NCBI GenBank assembly: GCA_029781795.1
Contig: JAKOWB010000077.1
Coordinates: 1 to 64,000 of the forward strand
Source: Pseudomonadota bacterium
GTDB taxonomy: Bacteria > Pseudomonadota > Alphaproteobacteria > Kiloniellales > JACOMY01
Direction: 5' to 3'
DNA length: 64,000 nucleotides
Part shown: positions 31,919 through 39,737 of the stretch, in pieces
How the letters are laid out: each line of letters begins with the position of its first letter
How positions within the stretch are numbered: the stretch's first letter is position 1
Translations under genes and position numbers: made by a program
The notes under the pieces: generated by a model
The model's database searches: none
What the model was told of the DNA's origin: nothing
Seen by the model: only the letters and a program-made list of their open reading frames with translations

Positions 31919-32848
31919 TCAGTCCTCCGGCAGTTCGCGGTGGTCGTAGCGGCGCCGCGCGTCGGCGTTCTTCGCGTCGGTACCGAGCAGGAAGAGACCC
32001 TGGCGCAGGTTGGGGCGTGCCAGCAGCGGCGCCAGTGCCTCGCGATTGCTGTGCCGCATGGCGAAGAGCCGCAGTTCCTCGAGCGCCGGCGCCTCGGCGA
32101 GGGGCGAGAGATCGACGAGCGCCTTGAGGTTCTGGATCTCGACGCAACGCAGCCGGGCAAGGCGCGACATGGGGGGCAGGGACGCGACCTTGGGCAGATC
32201 GTGCAGCGACAGCTCCTGCAGGCCCGTCATCTCGGCGATCGGCGAGAGATCGGCGAGCCCCCGCACGCGCAGCAGCGCCAGGCTTTCGATCTGCTTCATC
32301 GCCGCCAGCGGCGCGAGGTCCAGGCTGCCGCCCAGCAGGAACTGCAGGCGCCGCAGCTTGCGCAGCGGCAGCAGGATGGAGAGGTCGTCGATGCGCACCG
32401 AACGCAGCGAGAGCTGTCGAAGCTGGCGCAGTTCCCCCAGCACCGCGAGGTCGCGCTGCTGCGTTTCGAGGTTCAGGTGCTGCAGCCGGACGAAGCGCGA
32501 CAGCACTTTCATCGTCAGGCGCCCGGAGCGGGTGGGACCCCAGCCCAGGTAGGTGAGGTCCGGCGAGAGATGCTGCAGGCCGTCGCTGCTGCGCAGCCCG
32601 AAGAGGTCGAAGTGCAGTCGGCGCAGGGCCGGGAAGAAGCGCAGGAACTCAAGGTCGGTGATCTGCGGGCTGACGACGCGCAGCAGGACTCGCGGCTGCT
32701 CTGCGATCAGCGCACCGAGGCGCCGGTAGTCGCGATCCTCCAGCGGCGAAGTCAACAGGACCTCGCGGCAACGGGGACCGAGCGGCGAGAGGTCTCCCTC
32801 GCGCAGCGGCCCGTTGAAGTTGCGAATCGAGTCGGGCGAGGGCGCCAT
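31919..32848 (-). CDS. Leucine-rich-repeat protein of unknown function
   Basis: A 309-residue protein built largely of leucine-rich repeats. From about residue 60 to 285 it shows repeating units such as LRQLRQLSLRSVRIDDLSILLPL, IESLALLRVRGLADLSPIAEM and LEELRLFAMR, with the DLSPL rhythm seen in internalin-like repeats. No signal peptide or membrane helix is visible, so it is probably cytosolic. A short inverted repeat lies seven bases before the ATG, and no good ribosome site is seen. Binding partner unknown. The cydA gene starts 111 bases downstream in the opposite sense of function, with no obvious link. Confidence 0.72.
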   Translation of the reverse strand: MAPSPDSIRNFNGPLREGDLSPLGPRCREVLLTSPLEDRDYRRLGALIAEQPRVLLRVVSPQITDLEFLRFFPALRRLHFDLFGLRSSDGLQHLSPDLTYLGWGPTRSGRLTMKVLSRFVRLQHLNLETQQRDLAVLGELRQLRQLSLRSVRIDDLSILLPLRKLRRLQFLLGGSLDLAPLAAMKQIESLALLRVRGLADLSPIAEMTGLQELSLHDLPKVASLPPMSRLARLRCVEIQNLKALVDLSPLAEAPALEELRLFAMRHSNREALAPLLARPNLRQGLFLLGTDAKNADARRRYDHRELPED

Positions 32849-32854
32849 CGAGAA

Positions 32855-32874
32855 TGAACTGCACCGTCAGTTCA
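32855..32874. promoter_or_regulatory. 7-bp perfect inverted repeat just before the LRR gene
   Basis: TGAACTG (32855-32861), six bases, CAGTTCA (32868-32874). It ends seven bases upstream of the LRR gene start on the minus strand and covers the place where a ribosome site should be. It could be an operator or an mRNA hairpin limiting translation. Confidence 0.4.
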
Positions 32875-32922
32875 ACGCATTCGCTGAAGCTATTGGTAGT
32901 GTCCTCGGATTGGCAAGGGAAA

Positions 32923-32931
32923 TGGGATAAT
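32923..32931 (+). promoter_or_regulatory. Extended -10 promoter candidate for the OmpA-family gene
   Basis: TGGGATAAT (TG, one base, GATAAT) is a good extended -10 in the AT-richest part of the 240-base gap between the divergent LRR and OmpA-family genes. No strong -35 is seen at 17 bases. It would give a leader of about 150 bases; I see no further clear element in that leader. Confidence 0.4.
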
Positions 32932-33089
32932 CAATTTTGGGGACTACTCGCGCCAGGCGAGAGGGCGCCACGATGGGGTTCGCGTACGGCTTGCAAGGAC
33001 TTAAGAGCCTTGGGCAACCCCGGTGGCTGTTGCCGCGGGATGTCAGCGGCCGCACCATGAGCGGGCACTGCTGCAACCAGGAGTCGCCC

Positions 33090-34085
33090 ATGCGTCTCGC
33101 CACCCTTCTTGCCTTGCTGCTGGTTCTTCTGGGTGGCGCCGCCGCCCACGCGCAGGAGGACGTCGCCGGCGCCGCCGACCATCCGCAGGTCAAGCGCTAC
33201 GGCGGCTCCTGGATCCTCGCCTACCAGTTCCACGAATTCGACGAACTGACCCTGCCGACCGGCAAGCAACTGGCCTATGACAAGACCTTCGAGAGCACGC
33301 TGGACGTGGAGGGCGCCTGGACTCGCCTGATCTATGTCGCCCCGGAGAAGCGCTCCAGCCTGGAAGTCTTCCGCAACTACCAGAAGGATCTCGAAGCCGA
33401 CGGCTTCCAGCTGCTCTACCAATGCAAGGAGGATGCCTGCGGGCCGAACAATGGCGGCGCGCTGGTGAACTTCATGCTCTATCCCCTGGGCGAGAGGCTC
33501 ACCAGCAGCGGCCAGGCCTCGGAGTACGCCTTTTCCTTCCCGAAGGACGCGCGATTCCTGGTGGCCAAGAAGGCCCGGCCCGAAGGCGACCTCTATGTCT
33601 CGCTCTATGTCGCCATCGAGACCTTCGACCTGGACAAGCGGACCCAGGATCATGCCCTGGCGCTGCTTGACGTGGTCGAGACCAAGGGCATGCAGGAGAA
33701 CATGGTGGTGGTCGAGGCCGGCGAGATCGACAAGTCGATCCGCGAGACCGGCCGCATCGCGCTCTATGGCATCACCTTCGATACCGGCTCGACCGTCATC
33801 AAGCCGGAGTCAGCGGAGTCCCTGGCGCAAGTGGTGAAGTACCTCACCGACAATCCGGGCGTGGGGCTCTACATCGTCGGCCACACCGACAACGAAGGCA
33901 GCTTCGACTACAACCTCGACCTCTCGTACCGCCGAGCGGTCGCGGTGGTCGAGTGGCTGGTGGGGAAGGGGATCGACGCCAGCCGTCTGAAGGCGGCGGG
34001 CGCCGGCCTCATGGCGCCGGTCGCACCCAACACCACCGAGGACGGCCGGGCGAAGAACCGGCGCGTCGAACTGGTGCCGCAATAG
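33090..34085 (+). CDS. OmpA family outer-membrane-associated protein
   Basis: A 331-residue exported protein. A signal peptide (1-21, ending AHA) is followed by an N-terminal domain (about 22-220) resembling the DUF4892-type domain found before OmpA modules (HPQVKRYGGSWILAYQFHEFDE). The C-terminal OmpA peptidoglycan-binding domain (about 225-331) has GITFDTGSTVIKPES, VGHTDNEGSFDYNLDLSYRRA and GRAKNRRVELV with the Asp and Arg that bind diaminopimelate. The ATG at 33090 has GGAG seven bases upstream; upstream ATGs at 33057 and earlier would bury the signal peptide. It ends nine bases from the convergent PLP-enzyme gene. Confidence 0.82.
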   Translation: MRLATLLALLLVLLGGAAAHAQEDVAGAADHPQVKRYGGSWILAYQFHEFDELTLPTGKQLAYDKTFESTLDVEGAWTRLIYVAPEKRSSLEVFRNYQKDLEADGFQLLYQCKEDACGPNNGGALVNFMLYPLGERLTSSGQASEYAFSFPKDARFLVAKKARPEGDLYVSLYVAIETFDLDKRTQDHALALLDVVETKGMQENMVVVEAGEIDKSIRETGRIALYGITFDTGSTVIKPESAESLAQVVKYLTDNPGVGLYIVGHTDNEGSFDYNLDLSYRRAVAVVEWLVGKGIDASRLKAAGAGLMAPVAPNTTEDGRAKNRRVELVPQ

Positions 34086-34094
34086 AGGCGCAGA

Positions 34095-35219
34095 TCAGGT
34101 CGAGGCGCCCCGCGCGGCGATGGGCCAGAGCGCCTCGACCCGCCCGCGCCGGACCCCGACGTACCAGTCATGCAGGTTGATCGTGGGATCGCAGTGGCCG
34201 GGAATCAGCCGGATCTTGCTGCCCAGCGGCAGCGGCGCGGACTTGGGTCCAACCGTCAGCGCACCGTGCTCGTCCGAGGCGCCGCGATAGGTCACGTCGG
34301 CAAGGTCGGCGACGACCGGCAGGCCCGATTCTGTGGTCGTCGACTTGAGCCCCACGTCGCAGACCGCGCGATCCGCCGCCGGCCGGCTCATCACCGTGGC
34401 CCAGAGGAAGAGGCTGTGGCGGAAGCCGCTGATCGGCTTGCCCGCTTCGTCCAGGTTGCGCGCGTAGTCGGCATCCATGAAGGCATAGGAGCCGCACTGC
34501 AACTCGCCCCACAGGCCCGAGGCACCTTCGAAGCCGAAGGTGCCGGTGCCGGCGCCGGTGACCAGCGGGCAGGGCAGCCCGCGCCGCTCCAGCGCCGCCA
34601 GCGTCTCGCGCACGCGTTCGCCCGCGCCGGCGATGGCCTGGCCACGCTGGCTGTGCCCGCGGACGTGCTGGGCCGAGCCGTGGTAGGCCTGCAGGCCGCC
34701 GAAGACCAGGCCCGGCGAGGCAGCGACGGCCGCGGCCAGCGCCGCAGCCGGTTCGCCCGGCGCAACGCCGCAGCGCCCCATGCCGGCGTCGATCTCGACG
34801 AAGACCGTCAGGGTGGCGTCATAGGACAGTGCGACGCGGCTGAGGTCCGCGACGTTGCCGACGTCGTCGGCGCAGACCGCCAGCTTGACCCGCCGCGCCA
34901 GCGCGCCCAGGCGCTCGAGCTTCGATGCGCCCACCACCTGGTTGCTGACCAGGATGTCGCCGATGCCGCCGGCGGCCAGGATCTCGGCCTCCGCCACCTT
35001 CTGGCAGCACTGGCCGACGGCGCCCAGCGCCGCCTGGCGCAGCGCCACCGCCGGCGACTTGTGCGTCTTGGCATGGGGGCGCAGGCGCACGCCGAAGCCG
35101 CGCGCCGCCGCGGCCATGCGCTCCAGGTTGGCCTCAAAGGCCTCCAGGTCGACCAGCAGGGCCGGCGTGTCGACGGCTTCCAGCGGGTCGCCGATCCGGG
35201 CCGGCGGCGGTTGCGTCAT
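34095..35219 (-). CDS. DSD1 family PLP enzyme (D-threonine aldolase / D-serine dehydratase-like)
   Basis: A 374-residue fold-type III PLP enzyme with an N-terminal alanine-racemase barrel. The cofactor Lys is in RPHAKTHKSP (K51), and the C-terminal metal site is PGHCDPTINLHDW (His and Asp of the HCD motif), which marks DSD1-type enzymes that act on 3-hydroxy-D-amino acids (D-threonine aldolase, 3-hydroxy-D-aspartate aldolase or D-serine dehydratase). Which reaction applies is not decidable here. The downstream-coded partner upstream in the operon, YdfG, oxidises 3-hydroxy acids such as serine and allo-threonine, so the two may share hydroxy-amino-acid metabolism. Confidence 0.85.
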   Translation of the reverse strand: MTQPPPARIGDPLEAVDTPALLVDLEAFEANLERMAAAARGFGVRLRPHAKTHKSPAVALRQAALGAVGQCCQKVAEAEILAAGGIGDILVSNQVVGASKLERLGALARRVKLAVCADDVGNVADLSRVALSYDATLTVFVEIDAGMGRCGVAPGEPAAALAAAVAASPGLVFGGLQAYHGSAQHVRGHSQRGQAIAGAGERVRETLAALERRGLPCPLVTGAGTGTFGFEGASGLWGELQCGSYAFMDADYARNLDEAGKPISGFRHSLFLWATVMSRPAADRAVCDVGLKSTTTESGLPVVADLADVTYRGASDEHGALTVGPKSAPLPLGSKIRLIPGHCDPTINLHDWYVGVRRGRVEALWPIAARGAST

Positions 35220-35232
35220 GGGCCTGGCGGGG

Positions 35233-35988
35233 TCAGAGATCGCGCTTGATGACGAAGGGACCGAAGGCCTGCTTCTCGGTCATCACTTCCAGCACGTTGA
35301 CGTTGATGTGCGCCGGCAGCGTGCCGATCCAGTAGAGCATCTCGGCGACGTCCTCGGGCGTCATGGGGCGCGTGCCCTTGTAGACGTTGGCCGCCTTCTC
35401 GGCGTCGCCCTTGAAGCGCACCAGCGAGAACTCGGTCTCAGCCAGGCCCGGCTCGAAGGAGGTGACGCGCACCCCGGTGCCGACCAGGTCGGCGCGCAGG
35501 TTCAGCGAGAACTGGTGCACGAAGGCCTTGACGCCGCCGTAGGCATTGCCGCCGGGATAGGGGTAGGTGCCGGCGACCGAGCCGATATTGATGATCACGC
35601 CGTCCTTGCGCTCCACCATGCCCGGCAGCACGGCGCGGGCCATGTACATCAGGCCCTTCACGTTGACGTCGACCATCCAGTCCCAGTCGTCCAGGTTGGC
35701 GCTCTGCGCCGGATCCAGGCCCTTGGCGCCGCCCGCGTTGTTCACCAGCACGTTGATGCCGGCGAAGGCGGCGGGCAGGGAGGCGATGGCGTCGATGCCC
35801 GCCTGGCGGTCGGAGACGTCGAAGCCGAGGGCGTGGCAGCGCTCCTTCCCGATCTCCTTCACCAGGGCGTCCAGGCGATCCTGGCGCCGGCCGGTGATCA
35901 CGACCTTGTGGCCGTCCTTGGCGAAGCGGCGGGCCGTGGCGGCGCCGAACCCCGCGGTGGCGCCGGTGACGAGTACGGTCTTGGTCAT
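35233..35988 (-). CDS. ydfG: SDR family 3-hydroxy acid dehydrogenase (YdfG-like)
   Basis: A 251-residue short-chain dehydrogenase. It has the cofactor motif GATAGFGAATARRF, NADP-favouring TGRRQDRL, NNAGGAKG and the catalytic S-Y-K set in INIGSVAGTYPYPGGNAYGGVKAF. The C-terminal part with the FSLVRFKGDAEKAANVYKG block and the QAFGPFVIKRD tail is characteristic of YdfG, which oxidises L-allo-threonine, serine and 3-hydroxy acids and reduces malonic semialdehyde. It lies 13 bases upstream of the DSD1-type gene and is probably co-transcribed with it. Confidence 0.88.
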   Translation of the reverse strand: MTKTVLVTGATAGFGAATARRFAKDGHKVVITGRRQDRLDALVKEIGKERCHALGFDVSDRQAGIDAIASLPAAFAGINVLVNNAGGAKGLDPAQSANLDDWDWMVDVNVKGLMYMARAVLPGMVERKDGVIINIGSVAGTYPYPGGNAYGGVKAFVHQFSLNLRADLVGTGVRVTSFEPGLAETEFSLVRFKGDAEKAANVYKGTRPMTPEDVAEMLYWIGTLPAHINVNVLEVMTEKQAFGPFVIKRDL

Positions 35989-36003
35989 GGATCTCTCCTC
36001 CTC

Positions 36004-36843
36004 TCAGGCCTGCTGCTTCTCGATGCGTTTGACGGCGGTCCAGTGGGCCTCCATCTCCTCCAGCGACGCCTCGCCCGGCACCTTGCCCTCGGCCAACAGC
36101 GCCTGCTCGACGTAGCGGAAGCGTCTCTCAAACTTGGAATTGCAGCCTCTTAGAGCGGCTTCCGGATCAATCTTCAAGTGGCGCGCCAGGTTGGCGACGA
36201 CGAAGAGCAGATCGCCGATCTCGTCGGTCAGTCGCGCCTTGTCACGCGTCGGCGCGGCGATCTCGGCCTTCACCTCGGCCAGTTCCTCGTCGACCTTGGC
36301 CATGACCTGCTCCAGCGCCGGCCAGTCGAAGCCGACTTCGACCGCGCGCTTCTGCAGCTTGACCGCGCGGCTCAGCGCCGGCTGCGCCAGCGAGACGCCG
36401 TCCAGTATCGAGGTCGCGGCGCCCTGGGCCTTCTCGGCGCGCTCGGCGGCCTTGATCGCCTCCCAGGACTGCGTCACGGCGTCGGGCGTGCTGGCACCGC
36501 CGTCGCTGAAAACGTGAGGGTGGCGCCGGATCATCTTTTCGTTGATCGCACCGGCGACGCCGTCCAGGTCGAAGTGCCCGGCCTCCTCGGCCATGCGGGC
36601 GTGGAAGACCACCTGCAGCAGCAGGTCGCCCAGTTCATCCTGCAGCCCCGCCATGTCTTTCTGCTGGATGGCGTCGGCGACCTCGTAGGCCTCTTCGATC
36701 GTGTAGGGCGCGATGGTGGCGAAGGACTGCTTCACGTCCCAGGGACAGCCGCTGGCTGGATCGCGCAGCCGCGCCATGATGGCGCGCAGGCGCTCGAGCG
36801 GCGGCAGCGAGGCGGGCGGGGCGGGCGGCTTGGCTTGCGACAT
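36004..36843 (-). CDS. mazG: Nucleoside triphosphate pyrophosphohydrolase MazG
   Basis: A 279-residue housekeeping enzyme that hydrolyses NTPs and dNTPs to monophosphates, and can lower (p)ppGpp. It has two tandem MazG domains: the first with LRDPASGCPWDVKQSF and EEAYEVADAIQQKDMAGLQDELGDLL landmarks (the E-E-x-x-E/D Mg site), the second with VEVGFDWPALEQVMAKVDEEL and DEIGDLLFVVANLARHL. Length is normal. In many alphaproteobacteria it follows hflX; here it has moved to a different place and is the first gene of a short minus-strand group with ydfG. Confidence 0.95.
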   Translation of the reverse strand: MSQAKPPAPPASLPPLERLRAIMARLRDPASGCPWDVKQSFATIAPYTIEEAYEVADAIQQKDMAGLQDELGDLLLQVVFHARMAEEAGHFDLDGVAGAINEKMIRRHPHVFSDGGASTPDAVTQSWEAIKAAERAEKAQGAATSILDGVSLAQPALSRAVKLQKRAVEVGFDWPALEQVMAKVDEELAEVKAEIAAPTRDKARLTDEIGDLLFVVANLARHLKIDPEAALRGCNSKFERRFRYVEQALLAEGKVPGEASLEEMEAHWTAVKRIEKQQA

Positions 36844-36925
36844 GGCCCGCGGACCTTAGGGCGCCGGGGAGTGACGGCCAAGGGCCGACTTGGCACACTG
36901 GGCCGCACACAGCCACGAGCCCGCC

Positions 36926-38023
36926 ATGCCCGACAGCCTCGTCACCGAAAGCGCCCCTATCGCCCTCTGCCGTCCGCAGGACGGCGCGGCCTGGAGCCGG
37001 CTGCTGACGGAACTGCCCGAGGACCTGCGCCGCGTGCTGGAGACCAGCGGCGGCAAGCAGGAGCGCCATGCCTTCGTCGTCCGGCGCGACGGCCGGATCG
37101 CCGGCCTCGCCTTCGCCTATCGCCGGCCGGTGACCGCCTATCTCAAGCTGGCCCTGCTCTGGGTGCCGGGCGATCCGGCCTTGGCGCGCGACCTGCTGTC
37201 CGCTTTCGAGAGCGTGGCGGCCGAGGAGGGCGCGGTCGTTGCCAAGGTGGAGCAGGGGACCGGCTTCCCGCTGCCGGCCTCGGCCCTCGAGGCCGCCGGC
37301 TACCGGCGCCTGCCCCAGCCCGGCGGCGCGCATCTCGCCGCGCTGCCGGCCGGCTGGATCAAGCCGCTGGCCGGCGCCTGGCCGGAGCGGTCGCCGCCCT
37401 ACTACAGCCAGACCACCGGCATGACCTGCGGCCCCTGCGCCCTCGGCATGGGCTTGCCGCACCTCGGCGGCGCGCCGCCGCTGGAACGCGGCGAGGAGTT
37501 GCAGCTCTGGCGCGAGGCGACGACGATCTATGCCCCGGCGGGACCTGGCGGCTGCGACCCTTTCGGCCTGGCGGTGGCCGCCATGAAGCGCGGCCTTGCG
37601 GCCACGGTCTATCTCTCCTCGCAGGACGCGGTGCTGCTGAACCGCGCCTCCAGCGACGACAAGCGCGAGGTCATGCGCTTCGTGCAGCAGGGCTTCCGGC
37701 GCGAGGCGGCGGCCCTGGGCGCGACTGCCCATATGCGCGCCTTCGAGATGGCGGAAATCGCCGCGGCGGTGGAGCAGGGGGCGCTCGCCATCCTGCTGAT
37801 CGACGAGGACCTGATGCACGCCGAGGGCGGGCCGCACTGGATCCTGGCGCACGGTCGCGTGGGCGACACCTGGCTGGTGAACGATCCCTGGATCGACGCG
37901 CACCTGGGCGAGACCTGGGTGGACGGCAGCCACCTGCCGATCCGCACCGAGGTGCTGGAGCGGCTCTGCTGGTACGGCGAGCCGGCCTATCGCTCGGCCG
38001 TCCTCCTAAGGCCCGGCACGTAG
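36926..38023 (+). CDS. GNAT-like / C39-peptidase fusion protein
   Basis: A 365-residue two-domain protein. Residues about 1-140 look like a degenerate GNAT acyltransferase (RRDGRIAGLAFAYRRP, ALEAAGYRRL). Residues about 155-365 form a C39-like cysteine-protease domain (DUF3335 type) with PYYSQTTGMTCGPCALGMG (oxyanion Gln162, catalytic Cys168), His304 in GPHWILAHG and Asp320 in WLVNDPW, so the triad is complete. No signal peptide and no ABC transporter domain are present. Related fusions occur beside RimK-type ligases in some bacteria, but none is nearby. The ATG at 36926 gives the expected N-terminus. Its 3' end overlaps the convergent DUF1194 gene by 18 bases. Confidence 0.75.
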   Translation: MPDSLVTESAPIALCRPQDGAAWSRLLTELPEDLRRVLETSGGKQERHAFVVRRDGRIAGLAFAYRRPVTAYLKLALLWVPGDPALARDLLSAFESVAAEEGAVVAKVEQGTGFPLPASALEAAGYRRLPQPGGAHLAALPAGWIKPLAGAWPERSPPYYSQTTGMTCGPCALGMGLPHLGGAPPLERGEELQLWREATTIYAPAGPGGCDPFGLAVAAMKRGLAATVYLSSQDAVLLNRASSDDKREVMRFVQQGFRREAAALGATAHMRAFEMAEIAAAVEQGALAILLIDEDLMHAEGGPHWILAHGRVGDTWLVNDPWIDAHLGETWVDGSHLPIRTEVLERLCWYGEPAYRSAVLLRPGT

Positions 38024-38728
38024 TTCCGGTTGCGGCTCGAGCCCTGAGATCTCCAGCACCATCTTGTCGAGCAGCGCCTCGGTGAAGGCCTCGCGGCCCT
38101 TGGCCGGCAGCACGAAAGCACCAGGCCCGCCGATGACCTCGTCCTCGTAGTTCTCGACCAGCAGCGGCTTGCCGCGCGGCCCGATCAAGGTGTTCTGCAG
38201 GATGGCGAGGGCGTTCACCGTCACGCCCTGGCCGACCGCCGTGTCGCGCGCCTGCGGCGCCGGCACGTGGCTCAGGCGATCGTTGTTGTCGCCCGAGACG
38301 TCGATCACCCGGCGCAGCGGCCAGCAGGGGCAGGCCGCCAGCAGATCGAGGCCGTGCAGGATGGCGTCGCCGATGGCGTTGTAGCCCTGGGCCGAGCGCT
38401 TGGCGCCCAGCACCGCGTCGGCGAAAGCCTGCGCGCTCTCGGGTCCCTCGATCAGGTGCCAGTCGACAACGGTCTGGGCGTTGCCGGGGCCGCCCCATTC
38501 GACATAGGCGATGGCGATGCGGCCCAGGCTGCCGCTGCGGATCGCCTTCAGTACCTGCGGGCTGGTCACGGCCTGGGCGATGCCCTGTTTCTGCAGTGCG
38601 AACTCCTCGCGGTTGATCGACCCCGAGGCGTCGACCGCCAGCACCAGGGCCAGGTCGACCGAGGGTTGGCCCTCTGCGCGCAGGCTCGCCGGCAGGAGGA
38701 GGCAGAGCAGCAGGAGCAGCCGGCGCAC
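38006..38728 (-). CDS. DUF1194 (von Willebrand factor A-like) secreted protein
   Basis: A 240-residue exported protein of the DUF1194 family. The signal peptide is VRRLLLLLCLLLPASLRA. The mature part starts with a vWA-like strand and MIDAS site (LALVLAVDASGSINREEF, with DxSxS), then GRIAIAYVEWGG and RVIDVSGDNNDR. Such domains bind metal-dependent ligands, but the function of DUF1194 proteins is unknown. The GTG at 38728, five bases after the upstream lipoprotein stop, fits the signal peptide best; the frame is open further upstream only as a shadow. It probably forms a two-gene operon with the lipoprotein. Confidence 0.8.
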   Translation of the reverse strand: MRRLLLLLCLLLPASLRAEGQPSVDLALVLAVDASGSINREEFALQKQGIAQAVTSPQVLKAIRSGSLGRIAIAYVEWGGPGNAQTVVDWHLIEGPESAQAFADAVLGAKRSAQGYNAIGDAILHGLDLLAACPCWPLRRVIDVSGDNNDRLSHVPAPQARDTAVGQGVTVNALAILQNTLIGPRGKPLLVENYEDEVIGGPGAFVLPAKGREAFTEALLDKMVLEISGLEPQPELRAGP

Positions 38729-38733
38729 CCTGC

Positions 38734-39552
38734 CTAGTCCTCCCGGATATAGAAGAGGCCGCACTCGCGCGGATCGATGGCGTCGCGCGCGGGATCGCCG
38801 CCGCAGCAATCGAAGCCATCGCGGCCGACGAAGCTGCCGGCGGGGCAGGCGCCGGGCGCGAGACGCAGCCCGGCGGCGTTGCGGCGGTTGGCGAAATAGG
38901 CGCAGTCGTGGGCCCGGTGCAGGCTGCTGTCGCTCATGCCGGCATTGTAGGGGGCATCGCCTCCGGCGGCGAGGCAGGCCTCATAGCGTGGTCGGTCCTC
39001 GGTCCACGCGGCCCGCGCCGCTTGCATCAGATTGCGGCACGCACCCTGGCTCTCGTCGGCGATGCAGCTGTGCCGCGCGGCCAGGGTCATCACGGCTTGG
39101 CGGTAGCCGGCACAGAGGTCCTGGATGGCCGATGGCAACGCCACCAGCGGACAGGTCTCGGCCAGGAAGGTCGCGTTGACGTCGAAGCGCCCGGCCGGCG
39201 GCCCGCTGCCGCGATGCAGGGTCAGCAGGCAGCTCGCGTCCGCGTCGTCGAAGCAGATGACGCAGGGCCGTCCGGCGCTCGGCCCCGGGCCGCCGCCGCA
39301 GGGATGCGCCGCCGCCGAGTCGCGCCAGGCGAGCAGTGTCGGCCCCGGCGCGAAGGCATTGCGCGTGCCGTCATGGCGCCGGGCAAAGACCACGTGGGCG
39401 TCGCAGCCGCCCGGACAGGACAGGCCGTCGCCATAGGCCGTGACGGTCATGACCTCGGCGGGCGGAGCCCGGATGGCATCGGGTCCAGGCGCGGCGCCGC
39501 GACAGGCGAGCAGGCAGGCGAACAGGGCAAACGCGCAGAGGTGTCGTGCCAT
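38734..39552 (-). CDS. Cysteine-rich putative lipoprotein, unknown
   Basis: A 272-residue protein I do not recognise. The N-terminus has a lipoprotein-type signal (ALFACLLACRG; lipobox LLAC with Cys17). The mature part contains many cysteines, including CPGGC, PCVICFDDADASC and a C-terminal CPAGSF...DCCGGDP, which suggests several disulfides in the periplasm. Also visible is an Asp/His-rich middle (DSSLHRAHDCAYFANRR). It is translated just before the DUF1194 protein, so a joint envelope function is plausible. The long AT-rich divergent promoter region lies upstream. Confidence 0.65.
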   Translation of the reverse strand: MARHLCAFALFACLLACRGAAPGPDAIRAPPAEVMTVTAYGDGLSCPGGCDAHVVFARRHDGTRNAFAPGPTLLAWRDSAAAHPCGGGPGPSAGRPCVICFDDADASCLLTLHRGSGPPAGRFDVNATFLAETCPLVALPSAIQDLCAGYRQAVMTLAARHSCIADESQGACRNLMQAARAAWTEDRPRYEACLAAGGDAPYNAGMSDSSLHRAHDCAYFANRRNAAGLRLAPGACPAGSFVGRDGFDCCGGDPARDAIDPRECGLFYIRED

Positions 39553-39629
39553 TGGATGCCCCCGGGTTCCGGCGCGGGACGGCAGGACATCAGGACTTCA
39601 AGGCGGCACAAGGGCCAAGCCGAAATACG

Positions 39630-39645
39630 CATAATGTATATTATG
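39630..39645. promoter_or_regulatory. AT-rich palindrome in a divergent promoter region
   Basis: CATAAT, GTAT, ATTATG is a perfect 6-bp inverted repeat within the most AT-rich stretch of 39553-39737, the gap between the minus-strand lipoprotein and the plus-strand membrane glycosyltransferase-like gene. It contains -10-like hexamers for both directions. Operator or promoter, not decided. Confidence 0.4.
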
Positions 39646-39737
39646 GTAAAAAAAGACAGCAGATCAGCGTGGCGAAGCGGCCCGATTCCAATGCACTTTT
39701 CAGTCGTGTTCCCAGTCGAAAACCGCGACGCCGCCGA

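Noticed and set aside
37037..38085. Alternative long frame over the GNAT/C39 gene
   Set aside because: Arg/Ala/Gly-rich shadow of the real gene in another frame.
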